This document shows, piece by piece, positions 1-8,500 of a stretch of 64,000 nt of DNA (within the stretch, counting starts at the first letter, position 1; the number at the start of each line of letters is the position of its first letter). This DNA comes from Novosphingobium percolationis. Lineage in GTDB: Bacteria; Pseudomonadota; Alphaproteobacteria; Sphingomonadales; Sphingomonadaceae. Made by a program: the position numbers and the translations under genes. The DNA lies in assembly GCF_020179425.1 (NCBI RefSeq), contig NZ_JAILYM010000003.1, positions 1-64,000 on the forward strand, given 5' to 3'. The notes beneath the pieces were generated by a model that saw only the letters and a program-made list of their open reading frames with translations, did not search any database and was not told the DNA's origin.

Positions 1-2398
1 GGGTTCCGGGCGTCGCTGCGCGACGCGAGGGACAGGCCGACCACCGCCAGCTTTTTGGGTTAGCGCGGCGGTCGGCCTGCCCCTCATCGCGAGCAAAGGA
101 TACAGTCTGGCCAGGCGGACCTAAGCGTTGCTTGGTGCCCTCGAAAATCGATAGCGCTGCCGACTTGGCGCCGGAGTTGAGCGTCCCTCCGGTTTCGCAG
201 TCGACGATCCGCGTCGCCTCCAGCGCGTCGCGCAGGTTGGCATGAATGATCGCCCAGGCTTCGGCATAGGCATCATAAACCGCGATCTGATCCTCGGTCA
301 GGCAATGCTCAAGGATCTCATATTCGACACCGGCGAATGAAAGGGCCCGGGCGGTGTATAGTCCGAGCGACTTGAGATCTCGCGCGACCAGTTCCATCGC
401 GGCGATGCCGCCATCGCGAATGTCGGCAACGAAAGCCTCGCGATTAGCGAAGGCGGTCTCCGGCCCCCACAGCCCAAGGCGCGTCGCATAGGCCAAATTG
501 TTGACGTCGGACGCTCCGGTGGCCGAAGCATAGAGCACCCGTGCGCGGGGCAGGAGGTTCTGCAGGCGCACGCCAGCGATACCCTGCTCCGATCCCTTGA
601 CCTTGCCTCGCGATCCTTCGCCGCCAGCAGCATTGGCCATGGCGTGCGCCTCGTCGAACACGATCACGCCCTCGAAGTCATCACCCGCCCAGGCGAGGAT
701 CTGGTCGAGGCGGGTCGCATCGTTTCGACCCGAACGCAGGGTCGGGTAGGTGACGAAGAGAATGCCCTCGCGCATGGCGATGGGGGTGCCGAGTTTCCAG
801 GACGCAAGCGGCTGGATGTCGATCGGGAGACCGCCAAGGGCGGCCCAGTCGCGCCGGGCATCTTCGAGCAGCGCCTCATTCTTCGAAATCCAGATATGGC
901 GGCGCTCGCCGCGCACCCAGCGATCGAGAATGACGCTCGCGACCTGGCGACCTTTGCCGGCGCCTGTCCCGTCCCCGAGGAAATAGCCCTGCCGGTACAC
1001 CTGTCCTTCCGCCGAGGCTTTGAGCGAACAGCCTTTGTCCTCGGGTTCGAACCGGCCGGGAAGATCGCGGGCGTGAGCGCTGGCGGTGTAGATCAGGGTC
1101 TCTGCCTGCGCAGCCGACAGCAGCCCTTTGGCAACCAGACCGTTGGGCAGCTGCGGCACCGCTTCGGGCATCGGTGCGGCGATCGACCCCATGGCAACAG
1201 ATTCGACGAGCGGTGTCGGATGCTCGGCCGCGCCATTGATCACAATCCTGCTCGGGCGATAGGGCAGATAGTGGCCAACCTGAGGGGCAAGCCGCGCAGG
1301 GGTTTCGAGCGACTGGTAGGTGAGCGACGCGATGGCGGAGGCTGGGGGCGCGATCCTGGCTGGTGTCGGCAGCGGCCTGCGCGGCACCGTCACCAGGCGA
1401 AACGGCGCACGAGCCGGAAGGCTCGATTGCTCGGGAACGGCATCCAAGATGGCGCGATCGGGCAAGGCATCGACAATATCGAACAGCTGGCGAAAGTCGT
1501 TTGTGCGGATGGCGACAGGCTCATTGGAGCCTTCCACCTTGTCGAAGACCAACAGCCGCGTGGTAATGCCGGTGCCCTGCCTGACGAACGCGCGTTCAAC
1601 CGCGGCATTGAGCCTCAGCGAGATCGGTCCCTTCAGCCCTGCCAAGAACTTCACACAGTCGAACCATTCAGGCATGATCGCGACAAGCCGTCCGCCGGGA
1701 GCAAGGCGGTTCCAGGCTGATCGCAGATGCCTCGCCCCGGTGCGGCCATCGTGGCCCCGCTCGATCCCGTGAGAATAGGGCGGGTTAATCAGCACGACGC
1801 TGGGGCTGATGGCCGGATCGAGCAATTCGTCGATCAACTCGGCATCATGTCCGGTCACGCGGGCGGTCGGAAACGCCGCAATAAGGCAGTCGCGGCGCAG
1901 CGGCGAGATTTCGTTCAAGGCAAGGCGGGTGCCGGCTTTGGCAGCCCAGACCGCGAGCATCCCCGTTCCGGCAGAGGGTTCCAGCGCGAGCTCATCGGCA
2001 CCCAGCGCGCAAGCCCGGGCAGCGAGCCAGGCCAGGCGCGGCGGCGTTGCAAACTGCTGCCATTCAATCTGCTCGTCGCTGCGATTGGTCTGGGTCGGAA
2101 TTCGGTCATCGAGCCTGCAGAAGAACTGTTCCGCTTCATCAATCGGGCTCGAGAGCTGGATCTGATCGAACGTCTGCAGGTATTGAACCTGTGCCAGTTC
2201 AAGAGCTGCGTGGGCGTCACGCACCGACCAACGCCCGAGAGCATCGCTGCCCCCGAAGTGCTCGCTCATAATCCGCGTAACGTCGCTGCGTGACAGCGCG
2301 CGGCCTGCGGCGAGCTCTGAAGCCAAGATCTGGGCCGCCGTGGCAACAGCGGGCGGTGATGGTTCATCGAATGCAAAAGCAAGGGAAGAATTGGACAT
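1..2398 (-). CDS. Strawberry-notch-like methylase/helicase, partial and apparently interrupted
   Basis: The frame starts at an ATG at 2398 behind a strong AGGAGG, with 5 bases between, and stays open to the left edge. Residues about 139-147 (EPSAGTGML) and 205-209 (NPPYS) are motifs I and IV of an adenine-specific methyltransferase. A P-loop-like GDGTGAGKGR around 475-484 and DEAH at 582-585 mark the strawberry-notch SF2 helicase half. Proteins of this kind are common on conjugative elements and plasmids, where their role is unclear. Family members continue for several hundred residues with a helicase C domain after the TKQR motif. Here the similarity ends right after that motif (residue 758, near position 124) and runs into palindromic sequence. 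The product is therefore probably truncated or disrupted. Confidence 0.75.
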   Translation of the reverse strand, partial: MSNSSLAFAFDEPSPPAVATAAQILASELAAGRALSRSDVTRIMSEHFGGSDALGRWSVRDAHAALELAQVQYLQTFDQIQLSSPIDEAEQFFCRLDDRIPTQTNRSDEQIEWQQFATPPRLAWLAARACALGADELALEPSAGTGMLAVWAAKAGTRLALNEISPLRRDCLIAAFPTARVTGHDAELIDELLDPAISPSVVLINPPYSHGIERGHDGRTGARHLRSAWNRLAPGGRLVAIMPEWFDCVKFLAGLKGPISLRLNAAVERAFVRQGTGITTRLLVFDKVEGSNEPVAIRTNDFRQLFDIVDALPDRAILDAVPEQSSLPARAPFRLVTVPRRPLPTPARIAPPASAIASLTYQSLETPARLAPQVGHYLPYRPSRIVINGAAEHPTPLVESVAMGSIAAPMPEAVPQLPNGLVAKGLLSAAQAETLIYTASAHARDLPGRFEPEDKGCSLKASAEGQVYRQGYFLGDGTGAGKGRQVASVILDRWVRGERRHIWISKNEALLEDARRDWAALGGLPIDIQPLASWKLGTPIAMREGILFVTYPTLRSGRNDATRLDQILAWAGDDFEGVIVFDEAHAMANAAGGEGSRGKVKGSEQGIAGVRLQNLLPRARVLYASATGASDVNNLAYATRLGLWGPETAFANREAFVADIRDGGIAAMELVARDLKSLGLYTARALSFAGVEYEILEHCLTEDQIAVYDAYAEAWAIIHANLRDALEATRIVDCETGGTLNSGAKSAALSIFEGTKQRLGPPGQTVSFARDEGQADRRANPKSWRWSACPSRRAATPGT
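20..92. repeat. Long imperfect palindrome at the end of the strawberry-notch homology
   Basis: The arms at 27-48 and 67-85 share the core CAGGCCGACC and its reverse complement. They extend outward to 20 and 92 through CGCGA, around an 18-base loop containing CTTTTTGGG. The palindrome lies just beyond the point (about 124) where protein similarity to the strawberry-notch family ends. It could be the terminus of an inserted element, a REP-like extragenic palindrome or a terminator. I do not recognise the element. Confidence 0.6.
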
Positions 2399-2471
2399 GG
2401 GAGCCTCCTGACGAGGTCCTGCCGCGGGCAGGCCTCAATCAGCCAAAGGCCTTCTCCCCTCTCTCTTCACG

Positions 2472-3380
2472 TCACGGCTTGGACCGCAGCCACGCTTGCA
2501 AAGCGTCGTTCCAGTCTTTCCCGTGACCGCGCGGGCGACGCGTGACGATCGTTCGGTTTTCACAAGCATAGGCGCTGCGCGCACGTTCCTCGGCAAGATC
2601 GCCGCCTGCATCATGGTCGACGAACAGGTGCAATTCACGCACGCTTTCCGGGATCGACACGAGGCCAAAACGCTCGTTGCCAAGTGAGGCCCAGCAAGGG
2701 ACCTGGGTCAAGGCCTTGGCAGCAAGCGCGCTCTCGATACCTTCGGCAAGCCCGAGCCGCCCGTCGACAGGTTCGAAGAGGCGAACTGCGCCTGATGCCA
2801 AGCTCCCGAGTGCACGCTTGGGGTTGGCGAAAGGGGGAACCGCGGGCCTCAGCGGGTTAAGAAACGTGCGGTGAATTCCGACCAGCCCATGATCCATCGC
2901 CACTGCCGCGATCAGAGCAGGCAAGTACTGTGTGTTCCCCTTCGGTCCGAGCGGGGTGCGAGGGTGAAATCTGAGGGCGCGTGAGACCGCACGAATCCCG
3001 CGGGCCTGAAGATAAGCCTTGGCGGGAGTATCGTCGATTGGTCTTGCTTCGCGCCAGATGCGCTCTGCGAACGCATGGTAGGTGGGCTTGCCGACGCTGA
3101 CGCCAGCATCGGCTTCGATCCTCCCTGAAAACATGCTTCGCGGCGAAACACCGCGTGCGGCGAGCGCAGTAAGGACCTGATCCTGGCTGCAGCCCGCGAA
3201 ACAATGAAAGAGGATGGCGCGGCGTCCCAGAGTTACGCCGAGGGAGGGCGTACGATCATCGTGGGCGGGACATCGCGCCATGCCCTTGGAGCCGGACCAA
3301 TACCCTCCCAGTTCCTCGCAAAGCTGCTTTGCCACTGACGCAAGGGACGAGCCGGTAGGACTGGATAACGCGTGGGACAT
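2472..3380 (-). CDS. CHC2 zinc-finger and Toprim domain protein (primase-like, mobile-element type)
   Basis: This 302-residue protein has a degenerate CHC2-type zinc site near the N terminus (C37-x2-H40 and C60-x3-C64). A C-terminal Toprim domain follows, with the acidic residue in AEGIES (E213) and the D-x-D of FVDHD (D255, D257). That layout matches the Toprim/DUF7146 proteins encoded by integrative elements and phages, which are thought to prime or support element replication. The ATP helicase part of full phage primases is absent. It is transcribed in the same direction as the strawberry-notch gene, 73 bases upstream of it, so the two may be co-transcribed. The intergenic region ahead of its start holds a LexA-like box. 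Confidence 0.75.
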   Translation of the reverse strand: MSHALSSPTGSSLASVAKQLCEELGGYWSGSKGMARCPAHDDRTPSLGVTLGRRAILFHCFAGCSQDQVLTALAARGVSPRSMFSGRIEADAGVSVGKPTYHAFAERIWREARPIDDTPAKAYLQARGIRAVSRALRFHPRTPLGPKGNTQYLPALIAAVAMDHGLVGIHRTFLNPLRPAVPPFANPKRALGSLASGAVRLFEPVDGRLGLAEGIESALAAKALTQVPCWASLGNERFGLVSIPESVRELHLFVDHDAGGDLAEERARSAYACENRTIVTRRPRGHGKDWNDALQAWLRSKP

Positions 3381-3469
3381 GCGGGGCTCCTCAAGCTCAA
3401 AATACCGCCCCCTTGCGAGCGAGCTCTCCTCCCAATCGCCCGCGTAAAAGCACTTTCCTACACCTCATT

Positions 3470-3484
3470 GTTCACCATACGTTC
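3470..3484. promoter_or_regulatory. LexA-like box GTTC-N7-GTTC in a divergent island promoter
   Basis: GTTC, seven bases, GTTC occurs between the Toprim gene (start 3380, minus strand) and the lytic transglycosylase gene (start 3519, plus strand). GTTC-N7-GTTC is the known LexA direct-repeat operator of alphaproteobacteria. Here it is preceded by TT, as in many real boxes. Either or both divergent genes could be SOS-controlled. A chance match cannot be excluded. Confidence 0.45.
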
Positions 3485-3518
3485 CGTTTTGATTCGAGGC
3501 AATGCGACGAGATGGACG

Positions 3519-4109
3519 ATGATCAGATTTGGAATGATCGGGATGCTCCTGATGAGCGTTTCCGCGGTGCAGGTTTCAGCCCAAGCAGACTCGCCATCCT
3601 TCGCGATATTCGAACATCGACCTACCCCTGTACAACCTGAGGCTGTCGAGCCGGCCCTTCCGGCACACGATGAGACGAATTTGAGTCTGAGCAAGGCGGC
3701 GTTCGCGCCCTCCTTCCGCGAGGTGATTTATTTGGCGAGTGTGCGGGAGGCAGAGCTTCGATATGGCCTACCCACAGGCTTGTTGCAGGCGTTGATCTGG
3801 ACTGAATCGCGGTTCAATCCGATGGCGATCAGCCCCGCTGGCGCGGCGGGGCTGGCGCAGTTGATGCCAGGCACGGCTCGGTACCTCGGCATCACGAACC
3901 GGCATGATCCTGTCGCAAGTATTGATGGCGGGGCGCGCTACCTACGCGAGATGCTGGACAAGTTTGGGCAGATCCATCTCGCCCTCGCTGCCTACAATGC
4001 TGGACCTGGAGCGGTTTCGCGTGCTGGCGGCATTCCCAGAAATAGTGAGACGCCCGGCTATGTCCGCAGCGTGCTCGAACGATGGCAAGCAATTGGCTCG
4101 CGCATATGA
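3519..4109 (+). CDS. Secreted lytic transglycosylase (SLT family)
   Basis: The product has 196 residues. The ATG at 3519 is chosen because it gives a clean signal peptide (hydrophobic residues 4-19, cleavage near AQA-DS at 23). The longer open frame upstream only adds unlikely residues. The catalytic domain shows ESRF with the general acid E96, then GLAQLMPGT and AAYNAGPGAV, the three hallmark motifs of SLT-type transglycosylases. These enzymes cleave peptidoglycan between MurNAc and GlcNAc in the periplasm. On mobile elements they usually open a local passage for a type IV secretion apparatus. The gene is followed 60 bases later by a membrane-anchored nuclease gene in the same direction, and it lies downstream of a LexA-like box. 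Confidence 0.85.
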   Translation: MIRFGMIGMLLMSVSAVQVSAQADSPSFAIFEHRPTPVQPEAVEPALPAHDETNLSLSKAAFAPSFREVIYLASVREAELRYGLPTGLLQALIWTESRFNPMAISPAGAAGLAQLMPGTARYLGITNRHDPVASIDGGARYLREMLDKFGQIHLALAAYNAGPGAVSRAGGIPRNSETPGYVRSVLERWQAIGSRI

Positions 4110-4169
4110 AAGGTATTCGTCTAGGGATATACGAAGAGTGGATTGCTGGAGTGGGGAAGGCCGAATTTG

Positions 4170-4751
4170 ATGGCTCGAAAAGAAGATCGAGGCACGAAGG
4201 ATGACAATATCGTTCGCTTCGATTTCCGGGACAAACTGAAGAAGCAGCACGACAAGCGTCGGCGCAAGGGGTGGATGTTGGGTCTAGGCGCGTTCTTGAT
4301 CGTATTCGCTGGAGGGATGTTGGCATTGAATTGGCCCGTGTCCGGTCTGACCCCGACCGCCCCGTCAGAACTCGCGCCTAAGCTTTCGCTGATGGCCGGA
4401 AGCACCTCAGCGCGCTTCGAGCTCTGCGGAATTACACGCCGCACCTGCGTCGTAGACGGAGATACCTTCTGGCTCGAGGGTGAGAAGATCAGGATCGCAG
4501 ATATCGATACGCCCGAGATCAGCGAACCCAAGTGTGATTCTGAGTACCAGCTTGGTATGAAGGCGACTTACCGGCTTCGCGACCTGTTGAACGAAGGCAC
4601 TTTCGAGGTCCGGCCGATCGGAAACCGCGACGAAGACCGATTTGGGCGTAAGCTTCGGGTCGTTGTTCGGGGCGGCCAATCACTTGGGGACCAGCTTGTG
4701 CGTGAGGGGCTGGCTCGCACATGGACTGGGCGTCGTGAACCGTGGTGCTGA
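4170..4751 (+). CDS. Membrane-anchored thermonuclease (SNase-like)
   Basis: The product has 193 residues. The ATG at 4170 is preferred over one 27 bases upstream because GGGGAAGG ends 9 bases before it. A basic N terminus (about residues 22-34, KKQHDKRRRKG) precedes one membrane helix (about 36-56), so the positive-inside rule puts the nuclease domain in the periplasm. Residues about 92-160 carry the staphylococcal-nuclease motif: VDGDT (D96), R108, D113, T114, E116 and R157, matching the calcium-binding and catalytic residues of that fold. It probably forms one transcription unit with the upstream transglycosylase. A role in processing incoming or extracellular DNA is possible but is only inference. 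Confidence 0.82.
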   Translation: MARKEDRGTKDDNIVRFDFRDKLKKQHDKRRRKGWMLGLGAFLIVFAGGMLALNWPVSGLTPTAPSELAPKLSLMAGSTSARFELCGITRRTCVVDGDTFWLEGEKIRIADIDTPEISEPKCDSEYQLGMKATYRLRDLLNEGTFEVRPIGNRDEDRFGRKLRVVVRGGQSLGDQLVREGLARTWTGRREPWC

Positions 4752-4925
4752 AAGTGACCGTGCCATTGACTGGTCAACATTTGTTGTGGGACTTATCGGC
4801 AGGAGCCGACCACGCGCGGACGTTCCGATCAGGCACCCAAAATGTCTTTTTCTAATTTAACCTGCCAAGAGCCGGATATCGATTCGATCCCGGGGCGGAG
4901 AACTTTTGGCGAGCGCGAACCAGAT

Positions 4926-5372
4926 CTACTGTACTCGCCTCTTGGCAACCATCAGACGACAAGCAAGCTCACGCTCCCCCCACCGGGTCGAGAAGGCGTC
5001 TGAAACCTCAAACCAGCTACCGTCGCTGCCTGCACCGTGATGGACGCCCATACAGGAACATTGGCACTCATGGCCCTTGGCGTTCTGGCAGGAGGGTGAG
5101 CAGATTTCCTGCTCACGATACGGCTGGATCACATAAAGGCGGCCATATTTCTGCAGCGCGCGATTCACGAAATCATCGAACCAGGCTTTCGGGATTTCCC
5201 AGAACTTGCGCGGTGCGATCCAGCTTGGTGTAATGCGGCGCCCGTTTTGGAGCCATTGGCGGTTATTGCTATCGAACGGCAACCGGACCCGCAAGAGCTC
5301 GCCTTTCCCCGTGCGCCGCAGAATGACGGGGATCTCGTCTTGCTTCCAAATGGCTTGGATCGACTGTTCCAT
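4926..5372 (-). CDS. Cys-rich small protein of unknown function, divergent from the helicase gene
   Basis: The product has 148 residues and no signal peptide or membrane helix. Its first 85 residues contain many aromatics (WIAPRKFWEIPKAWF) and look like a compact basic domain. A Cys/His cluster follows: C91, C95, H101, C103, C105, C107 and H111-H112, which looks like a zinc site. Proteins with this YREQEICSPSC-type signature are widespread hypothetical proteins. I recall the pattern but cannot name a function. The gene is transcribed away from the large helicase gene, with a 143-base shared promoter region. It lies in A+T-richer sequence than the chromosomal genes, in keeping with horizontal transfer. 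A regulatory or accessory role for the helicase is possible but untested. Confidence 0.6.
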   Translation of the reverse strand: MEQSIQAIWKQDEIPVILRRTGKGELLRVRLPFDSNNRQWLQNGRRITPSWIAPRKFWEIPKAWFDDFVNRALQKYGRLYVIQPYREQEICSPSCQNAKGHECQCSCMGVHHGAGSDGSWFEVSDAFSTRWGERELACRLMVAKRRVQ

Positions 5373-5419
5373 GAAATGCCAACATTAGCAGGTTCGTCTC
5401 CGACCCTGAAAGCTAGAAA

Positions 5420-5448
5420 TTGACGATTATCGGAGATATTGGAACATA
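5420..5448 (+). promoter_or_regulatory. Weak candidate promoter upstream of the helicase gene
   Basis: TTGACG at 5420-5425 is a good -35 element. A 17-base spacer leads to AACATA at 5443-5448, a poor -10. It lies about 70 bases before the helicase start at 5516, in A+T-rich divergent intergenic sequence. This is suggestive only. Confidence 0.25.
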
Positions 5449-5515
5449 GCAAAAACACCGACCCTCCGCTACACCTTTCCCCTAATGATCGTCACCGTTG
5501 TGGGAGACCTACCCA

Positions 5516-8500
5516 ATGCCAGCGGGCACATATCGCGCATTTAAGTTGCCGGCTAGCTATTCGATCGAGGGCCGAGTTCATAAGAACGCGGTTAAGCAGC
5601 TTAAGCGGGCGGCGATCCATAAAGAATTCGCTGTTGGATCCAAGGCCATCAAGCGCTCCTCCTATACAGTCCTCCATCCAGACGAGGGCGCGCCGATCCT
5701 TATAGCGGACCGCCGTCTTACGGTTACGGACGAGCCGATCGATGTCTTCCGCTGCCGTAACTGGGATGCGTTCGTCGGCGGATCCAGCGAACTCGAAGGC
5801 GAATGGCTGATGCCTGCGCCCGCACGCTTTGAGCTACTATCTCCCATCCAAGCCATCGAGGCGCGCGACGCGGTGCTGAACGGTTGGCGCGGCGCATTCG
5901 AGTTTCGTGAGGAAAGGCGCGACGGCGATCGCGTGATCGAGACCGGGCTCCGTCCTCCTCAGATTGGGGCGCTATTCGGCGTGCTCTCCCACTGGAAGAC
6001 GAGCAGTCTGCCCGCGACTGTGGTCATGCCGACCGGCACCGGAAAGACGGAAACGATGCTTGCGTTATTGGCGCGGGAGAGACTGTCGCGGCTGCTAGTG
6101 ATCGTGCCCACAGGGGCGCTGCGCGATCAGATCGGTGACAAGTTCGTCTCGATGGGACTTCTCAAGCAGCTGGGAGCCTTGAGGGAGGACGCGCCCCTAC
6201 CGATCGTCGCACTGCTGGAGCACAAACCCAAGACCGCCGAAGAGGTAGACGCCATCTTTATGGGCTGCAACGTGGTGGTCACGACGATGGCGGTCGCTGG
6301 TCAGAGCACCGAGGCGGTCCAGCGCCGCATGGCCGAGCTTTGCTCGCATCTATTCATCGACGAAGCGCATCACATCTCGGCCCGAACATGGGAGGCGTTT
6401 CGTGGACACTTCGCTGATCGTCCAGTAGTCCAATTCACGGCCACGCCATTTCGCAATGACGGCAAGCACGTGGATGGAAAGGTCGTCTTTAACTATCCGC
6501 TTCGGAAGGCTCAGGCCGAAGGTTATTTCAAGGAAATCCGCTTCGCGCCGGTTGACGAACTGGACCAGGTCGAGGCTGACCAGGCTATTGCCATGGCCGC
6601 CATCGCGCAGCTTGCTTCGGATGCCGCTGCTGGTTTCAATCACCTCGTAATGGCGCGTTGTTCGGACATCAAACGCGCTGAACAGGTGCACGCCTATTAC
6701 GCGGCACTCGCGCCCGAGCATGCGCCGCTGCTGCTCCATAATGGAATTCCTGCCGGCGAGGCCCGAGATGGTTTAGCCCGCCTCCGCCGCGGGGAAGCAC
6801 GCATCGTAGTATGTGTGGACATGCTGGGTGAGGGTTTCGACCTCCCAGAGCTGAAGATTGCCGCGATCCACGATCCGCACAAGAGCCTCGCGATCACGTT
6901 GCAGTTCACGGGGCGGTTTACCCGCTTTCGCTCCGATCTCGGTGAAGCCACGATGATCGCCAATATCGCCGACCCTGGCGTCGGAGAGGCTCTACAGGAC
7001 CTGTATGCGGAGGATGCGGATTGGAACGTCCTCCTCCGAGACCTTAGCGAGGGCGCCAACACTAGGCAGGCTCGTCGCTCGGACTTCATCGACGCGTTCC
7101 AAGATGCTCCCGACGTCGTTTCGCTGCGCAATATCTTCCCAAAGATGAGTGCGGTCGTGTTTCGGACAGGCACGCGACGGTGGCGGCCCGATCGGGCGAT
7201 CGCCGCGATGGGTTCGACGGAAATCTATGCCGGTCCGACTGTGAACGAACGCAACAAGGTGCTGCTATTCATCACACGCGAGCATGATGCCGTGTCTTGG
7301 GGTGATGTCCGGGATATCCGAAACACCGAGTGGCACCTTTATCTCGTTCATTGGGACGAAGGACAGGGGCTCCTCTACATTAACAGCTCAAACAACAGCA
7401 GCATGCACGAAGATTTGGCCAAGGCCGTGGCTGGCGATGATGCAGCCATATTAAAGGGCGAACTTGTGTTTCGTTCGCTTCATAACGTGAACCGGCTGGT
7501 CCTTACGAATCTTGGTCTTAGCGATGTTATCAACGACCGGCTGAGGTTCAGCCTGCATGTGGGGCCGGATATCACTGATGCATTGCCAGAGGCAATGCGG
7601 ACTAACAAGCGAAAGTCCAACCTCTTCGCACATGGTTACGAGGACGGCGCGCGAGTAACGATTGGCTGCTCGCAAAAGGGCCGGGTGTGGTCGATGATGA
7701 CCGCCGAGGACCTCTCATCCTGGGTTGAATGGTGCCACGCGGTCGGTGCCAAGCTCCGCGATGATACGATCTCGACCCGCGATGTCTTCACCAACGTGAT
7801 CCTGCCGGTTGAAATCAGTGAGCGTCCCGCCCTCATTCCGCTTCTGATCGATTGGCCGGAGGAATTCCTGAAGCGTGCCGAAGACGCTATCAAGGTCACA
7901 ATCGATGGAGAATCCGTGCTGTTCTTTGATGTGGAACTGCAAGTTTTGGATTTTACGACCGATACGCCGATCCGCTTTCGGGTCGTCACTTCCAACAAGA
8001 TCGCCGACTATATCGTTCGATTCGCGCCGGATGGCGTCTCCTACGAACCACAGGGCGCTTTTGCGGCCGACATCACGATTGGGCGCACCACAAGGTCGCT
8101 TGGGGACTGGTTCCGCAGAGAGCCGCCTGCGATACGCTTCGACAATGGCGGCTACCTTGAAGGAACTGAGTTATTCGTGCCTCCGATCGGGGCCGCGCGA
8201 AAGCCGTTCGACCGCGATCGGATCGTCGAATGGGATTGGGCTGGTGTCGATTTCTCGAAGGAATCGCAACGCGTGGAGAAGCGACCGGACTCAATACAGC
8301 GGCGCGTCCTTGATCGCCTTCTCGCCACTACCACAGAGGATGAATTCCCTATCATTTTTGATGACGATGATGCTGGCGAAGCCGCCGATATTGTCTGTAT
8401 TGGGGTTCGCGACGGCAGGCTGGTAATCCATCTTTACCACTGCAAGTTTGCAGGATCCCCCAGCGCGGGGGCTCGGGTCGACGATCTTTATGCGGTGTGC

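Noticed and set aside
644..1720. Long plus-strand open frame of 358 codons opposite the strawberry-notch gene
   Set aside because: The minus strand encodes clear methylase and helicase motifs over the same bases. The plus frame has no ribosome-binding site or family resemblance and reflects high G+C content.
5498..5515. TTG at 5498 as the helicase start
   Set aside because: The ATG at 5516 has GGGAG at the right distance, and that site would lie inside the longer frame.
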